Shown here: one piece after another, positions 22,640-31,032 of the stretch
Numbering within the stretch: the stretch's first letter is position 1
How the letters are laid out: each line of letters opens with the position of its first letter
Source of the DNA: Candidatus Agathobaculum merdipullorum
GTDB taxonomy: Bacteria > Bacillota > Clostridia > Oscillospirales > Butyricicoccaceae
DNA: 36,181 nt
Direction: 5' to 3'
NCBI GenBank assembly: GCA_019115185.1
Contig: DXDZ01000079.1
Location: 1 to 36,181, forward strand
Notes under the pieces: model-generated
Database searches by the model: none
Told to the model about the DNA's origin: nothing
The model's input: the letters and a program-made list of their open reading frames with translations, nothing else
Translations under genes and position numbers: made by a program

Positions 22640-22675
22640 ATTGATATTTATTATTAATTGTAAATAAATATCAAT
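22640..22675 (+). repeat. Perfect 13-bp AT-rich inverted repeat in the rubrerythrin leader
   Basis: ATTGATATTTATT (22640-22652) and AATAAATATCAAT (22663-22675) flank a 10-base spacer. It lies between the -10 box and the ribosome binding site, so it can be a repressor operator or an mRNA stem that protects the 5' end. Confidence 0.7.
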
Positions 22676-22692
22676 AGAAGGAGGAATTTGGA

Positions 22693-23256
22693 ATGAACTT
22701 GAAAGGATCTCGTACCGAACAGAATTTGCAGGCTGCATTCAGCGGCGAGTCGATGGCGCGCAATAAATACCTGTTTTTTGCCGACAAAGCCCGTAAAGAA
22801 GGACTTGAGGACATTGCCGAGCTGTTCACTGGCCTGGCGCAGAACGAGGGCGCACACGGCCGCCTGCTGTACGAAAAGCTGACCGGCATCGGCACCAGCG
22901 CGGAAAATCTGCAGACCGCGATTAAGGGTGAGTACGGCGAATGGAGCAGCATGTATCCGAGCTTTGCCAAGATCGCCCGGGAAGAGGGCTTCGAGGACAT
23001 CGGTCTGCTGTTTGACAACATCGCCAAGATCGAGCAGGACCATGAGCTGCGCTTTATGAGCGCTTTGATGTCGCTCAGCCAAGGAGTGAAGAAAGAAGAA
23101 GCAGAAGCCTCCTTGCCGCCGAAGAAGAAAACCGTTGAGGTACAGGGATACCGCTGCGTATTCTGCGGTGCAATTTACGACGAGCGCCCGGATGTATGTG
23201 ACGTATGCGGTGCGATCGGCTCGTTTGAGCAGACGACGTATCAGAAGGAAGTATAA
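22693..23256 (+). CDS. rbr: Rubrerythrin
   Basis: Rubrerythrin reduces hydrogen peroxide in anaerobes with electrons from rubredoxin or NADH. The 187-residue protein has a ferritin-like di-iron domain (residues 1-135) with E19 in FSGESMARNKY, ENEGAH-type residues E52 and H55 (QNEGAHGRLL) and EQDHELRF, then a lysine-rich linker and a C-terminal rubredoxin-like domain with two CxxC pairs (YRCVFCGAIY and DVCDVCGAIG). AAGGAGG lies eight bases before ATG. The upstream region holds 11-bp-spaced GGTTACA repeats and an AT-rich inverted repeat, suggesting strong regulation. It is a single-gene unit. Confidence 0.97.
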   Translation: MNLKGSRTEQNLQAAFSGESMARNKYLFFADKARKEGLEDIAELFTGLAQNEGAHGRLLYEKLTGIGTSAENLQTAIKGEYGEWSSMYPSFAKIAREEGFEDIGLLFDNIAKIEQDHELRFMSALMSLSQGVKKEEAEASLPPKKKTVEVQGYRCVFCGAIYDERPDVCDVCGAIGSFEQTTYQKEV

Positions 23257-23299
23257 TCTCTGGCTGGGTAAAAAAACGGTTTACAAACCGGAAACAAAT

Positions 23300-23328
23300 G
23301 GGAACATTGACAAAGTCCTCGCGTCTAA
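23300..23328 (+). promoter_or_regulatory. ECF-sigma-type promoter before the DUF4349 gene
   Basis: GGGAAC (23300-23305), a 16-base spacer and CGTCTAA (23322-23328) fit the extracytoplasmic-function sigma pattern (GAAC-type -35, CGTC-type -10). A TTGACA inside it (23307-23312) has no -10 at proper spacing. Confidence 0.55.
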
Positions 23329-23361
23329 CAGGATAACCGAAACAGAAAGGGGTGTCCTGTG

Positions 23362-24240
23362 ATGAAACGACGAGGGCTTTGTGTGGTATTGGCGCTTTTG
23401 CTGCTGCTTTCGCTTGCCGCGTGTGGCGGCGCGTCGAGCGACGCGGGCAGCACAGGAGATGCGGCAGCATTGGCAGAAAACGGGGTTGCCACGGATGCGG
23501 CAACATCCGAGAGCACGGCGGATTTTTCTGCGGTGCGGGAGAATGCCAAACTGATTTTGTCGGCTGACCTGACGCTGGAAACGCAGGACTACGACGCGAC
23601 CTGCGCATCGCTCGAGCAGATGACCGCGGAAGCAGGCGGGTACATCCAGTCGAGTGGGAACTCCGGTGAAACAGGCAGCCGTATGGCGAACTATACCCTG
23701 CGCGTGCCGCAGGAGCAGTTTGAAAAGTTTTTCGCGCAGATTGGCGAAACCTGCCATGTGGTGTCCGCCAACCGCTGGAGCGAGGATGTGACCGAGCAGT
23801 ACACCGATATCGAAACGCGGCTGGCGACCTTGCAAACCAAGCATGAGCGTCTGCTTGCGCTGCTCGATCAGGCGGCAAAGATGGAGGATATCATTTCGCT
23901 GGAGAACGCGCTGGCCGATTGCGAATATGAGATCGACAGCCTGACGGGCGAAAAGCGGCACTACGACGATCTGGTCGGCTTTTCGACCTTTACCGTCACG
24001 CTGCGCGAAGTGCAAACGCTGACGGCAGTTTCGGAGGGCACGGGCTTTGGCGCGCAGCTGGCGCAGGCGGCGCAGAACGGTTTCAGCGGCCTGACCGCTG
24101 CGGTGCGCGGCATCATCCTGCTCGTTGTGATGCTGTGGCCGGTGCTGGTGCTGCTTGGCATCGCGGGCGGCGTGTACTGGCGCGTGCGCCTGTATCGCAA
24201 AAAGAAGGCCCAGCAGTCCGAGCAAAACAAGAAGGAATAA
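23362..24240 (+). CDS. DUF4349 lipoprotein
   Basis: A 292-residue envelope protein. It has a lipoprotein signal (LLLLLSLAACGG, acylated C21), a low-complexity Ser/Ala/Asp linker to about residue 55, then the DUF4349 domain: LILSADLTLETQDYDATCASLEQMTAEAGGYIQSS, YTLRVPQEQFEKFFAQIGE, DVTEQYTDIETRLATLQTKHERLLALLDQA (coiled coil) and DDLVGFSTFTVTLREV. One membrane helix near residues 250-272 and a basic cytoplasmic tail follow. Members are often encoded near ECF sigma/anti-sigma genes; the function is not known. The ATG at 23362 is preferred over GTG at 23359 because AGGGG lies nine bases away. An ECF-type promoter lies upstream. Confidence 0.88.
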   Translation: MKRRGLCVVLALLLLLSLAACGGASSDAGSTGDAAALAENGVATDAATSESTADFSAVRENAKLILSADLTLETQDYDATCASLEQMTAEAGGYIQSSGNSGETGSRMANYTLRVPQEQFEKFFAQIGETCHVVSANRWSEDVTEQYTDIETRLATLQTKHERLLALLDQAAKMEDIISLENALADCEYEIDSLTGEKRHYDDLVGFSTFTVTLREVQTLTAVSEGTGFGAQLAQAAQNGFSGLTAAVRGIILLVVMLWPVLVLLGIAGGVYWRVRLYRKKKAQQSEQNKKE

Positions 24241-24275
24241 ACGCACCCCCGCGCCGTAAGGCGCACATAGAACAG

Positions 24276-24304
24276 AAAAGAACCGCCTTTCGGCGGTTCT
24301 TTTT
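24276..24304. terminator. Bidirectional terminator between the DUF4349 gene and rny
   Basis: GAACCGCC-TTTC-GGCGGTTC is flanked by AAAA and TTTTT on the two sides and sits between convergent genes. Confidence 0.88.
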
Positions 24305-24308
24305 CATG

Positions 24309-25853
24309 TTATTTTGCGTAGTCGATCGCGCGCGTCTCGCGTACCATGTTGACCTTGATCTGGCCGGGGTAGTCGAGTTCGTCCTCGATCTTCTTAGCGA
24401 CTTCACGCGCCAGCAGGATCATCGCGTCATCCGAAATCTTGTCGGGATTGACAATAATGCGGATCTCGCGGCCCGCCTGAATCGCATACGAGCTGGAAAC
24501 GCCGGGCGTCTCGTTTGCAATGCTTTCGAGCTTTTCCAGACGCTTGATATAGTTTTCCAGATTCTCGCGGCGTGCGCCCGGCCGTGCAGCCGAGATTGCG
24601 TCTGCCGCCTGCACCAAGCAGGCCACCGTGGTCTTAGCTTCCACATCGCCGTGGTGCGCTTCGATCGCGTGGATGATCGGCTGTGCCTCCTTGTACTTCT
24701 TGGCAAGGTCTACGCCGATCTGAACATGGCTGCCCTCGACCTCGTGGTCGATCGCCTTGCCGATGTCGTGCAGCAGGCCGGCGCGGCGTGCGGGCAGCGG
24801 GTCAAGCCCAAGCTCGCTGGCCATCATGCCGGCGATATGTGCAACCTCGATGGAGTGCTGCAACACGTTCTGGCCGTAGCTGGTGCGGTAACGCAGGCGG
24901 CCGAGGATTTTGACCAGTTCGGGATGGAGACCGTGGATGCCGGTCTCGAAGGTTGCGCGCTCGCCCTCGCTCTTGATGATCTGCTCGACCTCGCGGCGAG
25001 ACTTTTCGACCATTTCCTCGATGCGGGCGGGATGGATACGACCATCCACGATCAGCTTTTCGAGCGCCAGACGCGCAATCTCGCGGCGCACCGGATCAAA
25101 CGAGGAAAGCGTGATCGCCTCAGGCGTGTCGTCGATAATCAAATCGACACCCGTGAGCGTTTCGAGTGTACGGATGTTGCGGCCCTCGCGGCCGATGATG
25201 CGGCCCTTCATTTCATCGTTGGGCAGCGGCACCACCGAAACGGTCGCTTCGGAAACATGGTCGGCAGCGCAGCGCTGGATCGCTGTCGAGATAATCTCGC
25301 GCGCGGTCTGCTCGCTTTCGTCCTTGAGCTTCTGCTGAATCTCACGCAGCTTGACGGCGGCGTCGTGCGTGGCTTCCGACTCGATCGAGGCGACCAGCAT
25401 TTCGCGCGCTTCGTCGCGGGTCATGCTGGCGATCTGCTCGAGCTTCTCGAGCTGCTCTGCCTTGATGCGGGACAGCTCTTCTTTTTCTTTCTGGGTTGCT
25501 TCCAGCTGACGGGTCAGCTCTTCGTTCTTGCGGTCGAGCGTGTCGCTCTTTTTGTCGAGCGCTTCTTCGCGCTGGATCAGACGACGTTCCAGCTGCTGGG
25601 TCTCGTTGCGGCGCTCCTTGAGCTCACGGTCGGCCTCGGTGCGCTGCCTGTGGATTTCATCCTTGGCTTCCAGAATGGATTCGCGTTTCTTGGTTTCACC
25701 GGCTTTGATGGCTTCGTTGATGATGCGTGTCGCCTCGGTTTCGGCGGAACCGATTTCCTTTTCCGCAACGCTCTTGCGGTACAGGAAACCGATGACAATG
25801 CCCACAACGAGACACACAATACCGGCTATGATCGGGATGATGATGTCGGTCAT
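24309..25853 (-). CDS. rny: Ribonuclease Y
   Basis: RNase Y is the membrane-bound endonuclease that starts mRNA decay in many Firmicutes. The 514-residue protein has an N-terminal membrane helix (residues about 4-24), a long coiled coil (about 28-170), a KH domain with [17 protein letters not shown], and an HD domain with [19 protein letters not shown] and [16 protein letters not shown] (the metal-binding H and HD residues), then [30 protein letters not shown]. Length is typical (about 515-520). AGGAGG precedes ATG. It is transcribed alone with a leader of about 290 bases holding a candidate early terminator. Confidence 0.97.
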   Translation of the reverse strand: MTDIIIPIIAGIVCLVVGIVIGFLYRKSVAEKEIGSAETEATRIINEAIKAGETKKRESILEAKDEIHRQRTEADRELKERRNETQQLERRLIQREEALDKKSDTLDRKNEELTRQLEATQKEKEELSRIKAEQLEKLEQIASMTRDEAREMLVASIESEATHDAAVKLREIQQKLKDESEQTAREIISTAIQRCAADHVSEATVSVVPLPNDEMKGRIIGREGRNIRTLETLTGVDLIIDDTPEAITLSSFDPVRREIARLALEKLIVDGRIHPARIEEMVEKSRREVEQIIKSEGERATFETGIHGLHPELVKILGRLRYRTSYGQNVLQHSIEVAHIAGMMASELGLDPLPARRAGLLHDIGKAIDHEVEGSHVQIGVDLAKKYKEAQPIIHAIEAHHGDVEAKTTVACLVQAADAISAARPGARRENLENYIKRLEKLESIANETPGVSSSYAIQAGREIRIIVNPDKISDDAMILLAREVAKKIEDELDYPGQIKVNMVRETRAIDYAK

Positions 25854-26145
25854 ATTTTGGTGTGTCCTCCTGTTTTTTTAATTTTGAGGCAGCACCGGTT
25901 TGGGCAAAAAAACGGCTTGCGCGATATCTTTCGACAAAATGAAACGCAGGTTTGCGGTAATATCAGTTGATATGCAAACCATGCGGGAAATCATGACAAA
26001 AAATGGCGCAACAGGCCGATCATTCGCAGACAAACAGGCGCGGCCCTGCGTAGCAAATGGCGTTTGAAAAAACGCCGCGTTATAATGCCTTTGAAAAAAG
26101 CCCTGCGCGGACTTGCGCAGGCCATATTACAGCAGGTATTATACT
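25854..26145 (-). other. Long rny leader region
   Basis: About 290 bases without a gene. On the minus strand it holds, in order, the terminator-like hairpin at 26094-26121, a GGCGTTT/AAACGCC hairpin near 26060-26080, and a hairpin GGTTTGC ... GCAAACC at 25949-25980 with ATATC/GATAT paired inside. No known riboswitch class was recognised. Confidence 0.5.
26094..26121 (-). terminator. Promoter-proximal terminator in the rny leader
   Basis: On the minus strand CCTGCGC (26121-26115) pairs with GCGCAGG (26108-26102) over a six-base loop, followed by GCTTTTTTC. It would end transcripts about 50 bases after the rny promoter. Confidence 0.65.
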
Positions 26146-26181
26146 ACAATTTATTGTAAAGCCTGTTGGTCAAACTGTCAA
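26145..26181 (-). promoter_or_regulatory. rny promoter with palindromic -10 region
   Basis: On the minus strand TTGACA (26181-26176), a 17-base spacer and TACAAT (26158-26153) form a strong promoter. The -10 box is part of a perfect palindrome TACAATTTATTGTA (26145-26158), which could also be an operator. A TATAAT (26143-26138) follows ten bases later without a matching -35. Confidence 0.75.
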
Positions 26182-26242
26182 GAAAAACCCATGCTATACC
26201 GTGCAGATTTTGGCGTATTTTGAGAACAGGCCGGGCGCGCCC

Positions 26243-26271
26243 TTGTGGAACAGGCGGCGATTTGCTATAAT
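26243..26271 (+). promoter_or_regulatory. pgeF promoter
   Basis: TTGTGG (26243-26248), a 17-base spacer ending TGC, and TATAAT (26266-26271) lie 28 bases before the pgeF ATG. Confidence 0.82.
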
Positions 26272-26298
26272 AAAACGAATATATCGGGAGGAACGCTT

Positions 26299-27099
26299 AT
26301 GCACCAGTCTATGTGCCGCATTCAGCGCGGCCCGTTTGTTTATTATACCTGCCGCCGTCTGCCGGTGCGCCATGCCTTCACGACCAAGTTCGGCGGCGTG
26401 AGCACAGGGCACTGCGAAAGCCTGAATCTGGGCTTTAACCGCGGCGATACCGAGGAAAATGTGCGCGAAAACTACCACCGTCTGGCGGAAGCGCTGGGCG
26501 TGGACGAAAACCGCATCACGCTGACCAAACAAATCCACGAAACCGAGGTCTCGGTCGTCGGGGAGGAACAGGCCGGCATGGGCCTGCATCAGCCGATGGC
26601 GTGGCAGTCGGACGCGATTGTGACCGCCCTGCCGGACACGCCGCTGATCGGCTTTTATGCCGACTGTGTGGTCACGCTGTTGTACGACCCCGCAACCCAC
26701 ACCGCGGGTGTGTGCCACGCAGGCTGGCGCGGCATGGCGGGCGGCATCCTGCCCAAGACCGTAGCGGTGATGGAGGAAAAGCTCGGGACAAAGCGCGAAA
26801 GCCTGCGCGCGGTGCTCGGGCCGTCCATCCGGCAGGAATGCTTTGAAACCGATGCGGATGTGCCCGAGGCGATGGAAAAACAGCTCGGCGCGCTGGTGCA
26901 TCCTTATATTAAGGAGAAAGGCCCGAAATTCCATGTGGATTTGCAGGGAATTGGTGTGCAGCTGCTGCGGGACGCGGGCCTTCAGCCGGAAAACGTGATT
27001 GACAGCGGCATCTGCACCATGTGCTGCTCGGATGAATTCTGGTCGCACCGCAAAACGCACGGCCTGCGCGGCGTGCAGGGCGGTGTGATCTGTCTGTAA
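26299..27099 (+). CDS. pgeF: YfiH/PgeF family (purine nucleoside phosphorylase-like, formerly laccase-domain) protein
   Basis: YfiH/PgeF proteins correct peptidoglycan precursors carrying the wrong amino acid and have been described as zinc-dependent purine nucleoside-acting enzymes. The 266-residue protein contains the three zinc ligands: H in LTKQIHETEVSVV, C in IGFYADCVVTLLYD and H in VCHAGWRGMAGG. It also has HAFTTKFGGVSTGHCESLNLGFNRGD and the C-terminal CTMCCSDEFWSHRKTHGLRGVQGGVI. The ATG at 26299 has GGGAGG seven bases upstream; the frame is open a little further but over the promoter. It is followed 21 bases later by a substrate-binding lipoprotein gene, probably one transcript. Confidence 0.93.
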   Translation: MHQSMCRIQRGPFVYYTCRRLPVRHAFTTKFGGVSTGHCESLNLGFNRGDTEENVRENYHRLAEALGVDENRITLTKQIHETEVSVVGEEQAGMGLHQPMAWQSDAIVTALPDTPLIGFYADCVVTLLYDPATHTAGVCHAGWRGMAGGILPKTVAVMEEKLGTKRESLRAVLGPSIRQECFETDADVPEAMEKQLGALVHPYIKEKGPKFHVDLQGIGVQLLRDAGLQPENVIDSGICTMCCSDEFWSHRKTHGLRGVQGGVICL

Positions 27100-27120
27100 C
27101 CGAAAGGGAGAGTCCGGTTT

Positions 27121-28776
27121 ATGAAATGGAAAAAAGGCGTGGTGGCCGCGTTTCTCGCGGCGCTCTGCCTGCTGGGCGCCTGCGGTCTGCCCGATCTGGG
27201 CGGCGAAGATGCACCGGTCGATAATGTCAAGGTGTCGGATGCGTATTTTGGTCTGGCGTGGTATCAAAACGGCACGCTCAACCCGGTGCTGGACAACACC
27301 AGCATCAACCGGGTGCTGTGCGAAGCGCTGTATGAAGGACTATTCGAGGTCACTTCGAACTTTACGGCCGAAAATGTGCTGTGCGAGTCGTATACGGGCG
27401 ACGGCACGACCTTCACCTTCACGCTGCGGGACGACGTGAGCTTCTGGTCGGGCGAAAAGCTGACCGCTCGTGACGTAGTGGCGAGCCTGCAAACGGCGCA
27501 GTTTAACGAAGCATCGCCCTATCACAACCGGCTGACCGAGGTTTCCTCCATCGAGGCGGTAAGCGACCGCGAGGTGCGTATCGTGCTCACCTCGCCCAAC
27601 ATCAATTTCCCGCGTCTGCTCGATATTCCGATTTACCGGCAGGGCTCAGCCGACAGCGGCAACTTTGCCGACGGCACCGGTCCGTTCCAGCCGGTTGAGC
27701 ACGACCGTCAGTGGACGCTCGAGGCCAACGAGAACTGGCATGATGGGTTCCTCGGCTCAATCCGCACGATTACGCTGGTCAAAATGCCGCGCGCGGACGC
27801 GGCAATGTCCAGCTTCCAGACGGGCGATGTGTCCCTGATGCGCGCGGCGCGCATTTCGCCCGATCCCCCGTCGGTCGGCGGCTCGGTGGACACCGTGCAG
27901 ACAACCAGCGCATCGCTGCACTATCTGGGCATCAATCATGCCAACAGTCAGCTGGCAAACGCCAAGGTGCGGCAGGCATTGAGCGCTGCGCTCTCGCGGC
28001 AGAGCCTGTGCTCGACGCAGCTGCAAACCTTTGCCGACCCTGCGGTGCTGCCGGTCAATCCGCAGCCGACGGGCGAGGATTTGGCGCTCAATATGTCGGC
28101 GGACGCGACGAAGGCGGCGCAGTTGCTGCGGGAAGCATTCGGCGGTGAAACCGATACGGATGAAACCGATACGTCCGACGAATCCGACAACACGGACGAG
28201 TATGACGATACCGACCAAGCGGACACCGGCGACGAGGATACCGACGGGTATGACGAGAATAATGATACGGACAGTGGGGAAGATACGGACAGCACCGCTG
28301 CATTCGGCACGGGCGGAGAGACGCTGTCCATTCGCCTGCTGGTCAACTCGGATAACGCATTTAAGGTAGCGGCGGCAGAACAGATTGCCGCGTCGTGGAA
28401 CGCGCTGGACGGCGTGACCGTGACGGTGGACAAGCAACCGTATGAGACGTTCATTTCCATGCTGCAATCCGGCTCGTTTGATGTATATTATGGCGAAACC
28501 CAGTTGACCGCAGACTTCGACCTGCGTCCGCTGCTGTCCTCGGGCGGCAGCCTGAACTATGGCGGCTATTCGAGCGCGGATATGACGTCCGCCATCGCTG
28601 CCGCGCGCAGCGGCGAAAATGTTTCCGGCTTTTACAGCCTGTTTTTGGAGCAAATGCCGATCATTCCGATCGCATTTGAGCGCGGGCAGATCATTATTCG
28701 CAAGGGACTGATCGACAATTATGCGCCCTCGCCGTACAATGCGTTTGCGGGGCTGGAAACATGGACGACTTCATAA
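27121..28776 (+). CDS. Family 5 (oligopeptide-type) ABC transporter substrate-binding lipoprotein
   Basis: Binds peptides or similar solutes outside the membrane for an ABC importer. The 551-residue protein has a lipoprotein signal (LCLLGACG, C21) and the SBP_bac_5 fold: LCEALYEGLFEV, TFTFTLRDDVSFWSGEKLTARDVVASLQ, ADGTGPFQPVEHDRQWTLEANENWHDG and LGINHANSQLANAKVRQALSAALSR. Between lobes, about residues 343-393, it has an unusual insert of about 50 residues made almost only of Asp, Thr, Glu, Ser, Asn and Gly. ATP-binding and permease genes are not adjacent, so it is an orphan binding protein. AAAGGGAG precedes ATG. Confidence 0.9.
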   Translation: MKWKKGVVAAFLAALCLLGACGLPDLGGEDAPVDNVKVSDAYFGLAWYQNGTLNPVLDNTSINRVLCEALYEGLFEVTSNFTAENVLCESYTGDGTTFTFTLRDDVSFWSGEKLTARDVVASLQTAQFNEASPYHNRLTEVSSIEAVSDREVRIVLTSPNINFPRLLDIPIYRQGSADSGNFADGTGPFQPVEHDRQWTLEANENWHDGFLGSIRTITLVKMPRADAAMSSFQTGDVSLMRAARISPDPPSVGGSVDTVQTTSASLHYLGINHANSQLANAKVRQALSAALSRQSLCSTQLQTFADPAVLPVNPQPTGEDLALNMSADATKAAQLLREAFGGETDTDETDTSDESDNTDEYDDTDQADTGDEDTDGYDENNDTDSGEDTDSTAAFGTGGETLSIRLLVNSDNAFKVAAAEQIAASWNALDGVTVTVDKQPYETFISMLQSGSFDVYYGETQLTADFDLRPLLSSGGSLNYGGYSSADMTSAIAAARSGENVSGFYSLFLEQMPIIPIAFERGQIIIRKGLIDNYAPSPYNAFAGLETWTTS

Positions 28777-28853
28777 AGGAATATTAAATCCCCAGAAAAG
28801 CCACCGCTTGCGGCGAAATACCGATGCGGCTTGGCAGATATAGGAGATATTTC

Positions 28854-29873
28854 ATGGCAGAAAAGGTAGTATTGGGACTTTCGGGCGGCGTGGATTCCGC
28901 CGTTGCCGCGGCACGGCTGCGCGATATGGGCTATGCGGTGCACGGCCTGTTCCTTGAGGTAGGTCTCGGCGGCGAGGAAGCCGCCCAGCACACGGCGGAC
29001 GATCTGGGCATTCCGCTCTATATCGCGCACCGGCGCGAAGCGTTCGAGCAGCAGATCTGTGGATATTTTGCCGATTCGTTCCGCAATGCGCGCACGCCCA
29101 ACCCGTGCGTGATGTGCAATCCGCTCATCAAATTCCGCGCGCTGACCGACTATGCCGACGAGATCGGCGCGGCGTATGTCGCCACCGGGCACTATGCCCG
29201 CACTGGCCGCGATGCCGAGGGCCGCGCGCTGCTGCGGCGCGCCCGCGCGGAAAAGGATCAGAGCTATATGCTGTACCGCCTGCCGCGCAAAACGGTGGAG
29301 CGCTGCCTGTTCCCGCTGGGCGAGGCGGAAAACAAGGCGGAAGTGCGCGAAAATGCGCGTGAGATCGGGCTTTCGGTTTCGGAAAAGCCGGACAGCATGG
29401 ATGTTTGCTTTATCCCGGACGGCGATGTGCAGGGCTGGCTCGAACGCCATGGTGCGGCCTGCCCGCCGGGCAACTTTGTGGACGAAACCGGCAAGGTGCT
29501 CGGGCGGCACAAGGGCATCCACTGTTATACGGTCGGCCAGCGCAAAGGGCTGGGCGTCGCGGCGGAAGGACGGCTGTTTGTGCATGAGCTGCGCCCTGAG
29601 ACAAACGAGGTCGTACTGTCGCTCGAGGATGTGTACCGCAGCGAGATCACGGTGCGGGATGTGCATTATATCGCGCCGGAATACGCGGAGAACGGCCCGT
29701 TTACCTGCGAAGTGCGCGTGCGCTTTTCGCGCCGCAGCGACCGCGCGACCGTCTATCCGGACGGCAAGGACGCACGCATTGTGTTTGAGGATGCGGTGCG
29801 CGCACCGGCTGCGGGGCAGAGCGCGGTGCTGTACGACGGCGATATTGTCATCGGCGGCGGGTTTATCGAGTAA
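28854..29873 (+). CDS. mnmA: tRNA-uridine 2-sulfurtransferase MnmA
   Basis: MnmA puts sulfur on U34 of tRNA-Lys, -Glu and -Gln. The 339-residue protein has the PP-loop GLSGGVDSAVAA (residues 8-19), RTPNPCVMCNPLIKF with C88 as the catalytic cysteine, ATGHYAR, KDQSYMLYRL, KPDSMDVCFIPDG with the second cysteine C185, and HKGIHCYTVGQRKGLGV. It is about 20 residues shorter than common MnmA because the stretch after the first beta-alpha unit (GLFLEVGLGGEEAAQ) lacks the usual acidic/aromatic loop. AGGAG lies seven bases before the ATG at 28854; in-frame codons upstream have no ribosome binding site. Confidence 0.94.
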   Translation: MAEKVVLGLSGGVDSAVAAARLRDMGYAVHGLFLEVGLGGEEAAQHTADDLGIPLYIAHRREAFEQQICGYFADSFRNARTPNPCVMCNPLIKFRALTDYADEIGAAYVATGHYARTGRDAEGRALLRRARAEKDQSYMLYRLPRKTVERCLFPLGEAENKAEVRENAREIGLSVSEKPDSMDVCFIPDGDVQGWLERHGAACPPGNFVDETGKVLGRHKGIHCYTVGQRKGLGVAAEGRLFVHELRPETNEVVLSLEDVYRSEITVRDVHYIAPEYAENGPFTCEVRVRFSRRSDRATVYPDGKDARIVFEDAVRAPAAGQSAVLYDGDIVIGGGFIE

Positions 29874-29874
29874 A

Positions 29875-29903
29875 AAAATGGCGGCTTGCCGCCATTTTCT
29901 TTT
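29875..29903 (+). terminator. Terminator after mnmA
   Basis: AAAATGGCGG-CTTG-CCGCCATTTT is followed by CTTTTGG, directly after the mnmA stop. Confidence 0.7.
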
Positions 29904-29938
29904 GGAATCGCGCGGGGCGCGTGGAAGGATGAAAGATA

Positions 29939-30835
29939 ATGCGGGAAAATCATACTTTACAAGGACATCTGCTCGGCGCGTTCACCGTGCTGGTCTGGGG
30001 CACGACCTTTGTTTCGACCAAGGTGCTGCTGCGCACCTTTTCGCCGGTGGAGATCATGGTCACGCGCTTCGCGCTGGGCTTTGCGGCACTGCTGATCGCC
30101 TCACGCGGCTGGATGCGCGCCAAAGAAAAACGGCACGAAATCCTGTTTGCGTTGGCAGGGCTGACGGGCGTGACGCTGTATTTCCTGATGGAAAACATCG
30201 CGCTGACCTACATATCCGCGTCGCTCGTCGGCATCATCGTGGCGGCGGCGCCGCTGTTCACCGCGCTGTTCGCCGCGCTTTTGCTGCATGAAAAGCTCGG
30301 CCGCTGGTTTTTCTGCGGCTTTGTCTGCGCCATGGCGGGCGTGGCGCTGGTGTCGCTGGCGGGCGTGAGCGAACTGCATTTCAGCCCGCTGGGCGCGCTG
30401 CTCGGCGTGGGTGCAGCGCTTGTCTGGGGCGTGTACTCGGTGCTGATCCGGTATCTTGGCTCGGCGGGCTATGCCACCGTGCCGCTGACCTGCCGCGTGT
30501 TTGGCTACGGGCTGCTGTTTTTGCTCATTCCGGCATTTCTCGAGGGCTTTCCGGCAGGACCGGCGGCATGGCTGGAGCCGGTGCATCTGGCAAATCTGCT
30601 ATTCCTCGGGCTGGGCGCGTCCGCGACCTGCTTTGCAACGTGGAACCGCGCGGTGTTCCTGCTCGGGCCGGTGCGCACCAGCGCGTATATCTATGCGACC
30701 CCGATCGTGACTATCATCAGCTCGGCGCTCATCCTGCATGAGACCATGACCCCCTCCATGTGGCTGGGCACAGTGCTCGCGCTTGGTGGGCTGGTGCTGT
30801 CCGAACGCGATGGAACAAAGAAGAAAACAGAGTAA
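29939..30835 (+). CDS. EamA-family (DMT superfamily) transporter
   Basis: A membrane exporter-type protein of 298 residues with ten predicted helices in two EamA repeats: HLLGAFTVLVWGTTFVSTKVLLR at the start of the first and GALLGVGAALVWGVYSVLIRYLG at the start of the second. Typical endings of each repeat are PLFTALFAALLLHEKLGRW and ATPIVTIISSALILHETMTPSMWLGTVLALGGLVLSE. Members export amino acids or metabolites; the substrate cannot be told. GGAAGG precedes ATG. It lies after the mnmA terminator and is followed by its own hairpin. Confidence 0.92.
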   Translation: MRENHTLQGHLLGAFTVLVWGTTFVSTKVLLRTFSPVEIMVTRFALGFAALLIASRGWMRAKEKRHEILFALAGLTGVTLYFLMENIALTYISASLVGIIVAAAPLFTALFAALLLHEKLGRWFFCGFVCAMAGVALVSLAGVSELHFSPLGALLGVGAALVWGVYSVLIRYLGSAGYATVPLTCRVFGYGLLFLLIPAFLEGFPAGPAAWLEPVHLANLLFLGLGASATCFATWNRAVFLLGPVRTSAYIYATPIVTIISSALILHETMTPSMWLGTVLALGGLVLSERDGTKKKTE

Positions 30836-30863
30836 AAAACGCGCCGCAAGGCACGCATAAAAC

Positions 30864-30905
30864 AAACAAGAAAAAGTTTCGCTGGTCGGAACTTTTTCTT
30901 GTTTT
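30864..30905. terminator. Terminator after the EamA gene
   Basis: A 15-bp perfect stem AAACAAGAAAAAGTT / AACTTTTTCTTGTTT encloses TCGCTGGTCGG and carries its own T-runs. Confidence 0.75.
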
Positions 30906-30970
30906 GGACGCATTCGCGCAGCACGCGGTGGGGCCCAAGCAATCCAGCCCATACGGTTCGATCGAAAGTC

Positions 30971-30999
30971 TTGCATGGCAAATGAAAAAAGGGTATACT
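30971..30999 (+). promoter_or_regulatory. nadE promoter
   Basis: TTGCAT (30971-30976), a 17-base spacer and TATACT (30994-30999) lie 34 bases before the nadE ATG. Confidence 0.78.
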
Positions 31000-31032
31000 A
31001 ACCATATCTGAATTATCTGGAGGAATACTGGA

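Noticed and set aside
23269..23295. CGGTTT/AAACCG inverted repeat after rubrerythrin as a terminator
   Set aside because: The loop is only two to four bases and no T-run follows on the plus strand; a T-run exists only on the minus strand, where no gene needs it.
24135..25970. 611-codon plus-strand open frame
   Set aside because: Antisense to rny and to the end of the DUF4349 gene region; no domain is recognisable.
28777..28853. Possible terminator or promoter between the binding-protein gene and mnmA
   Set aside because: No stable stem with a T-run and no convincing -35/-10 pair; readthrough from pgeF seems likelier.
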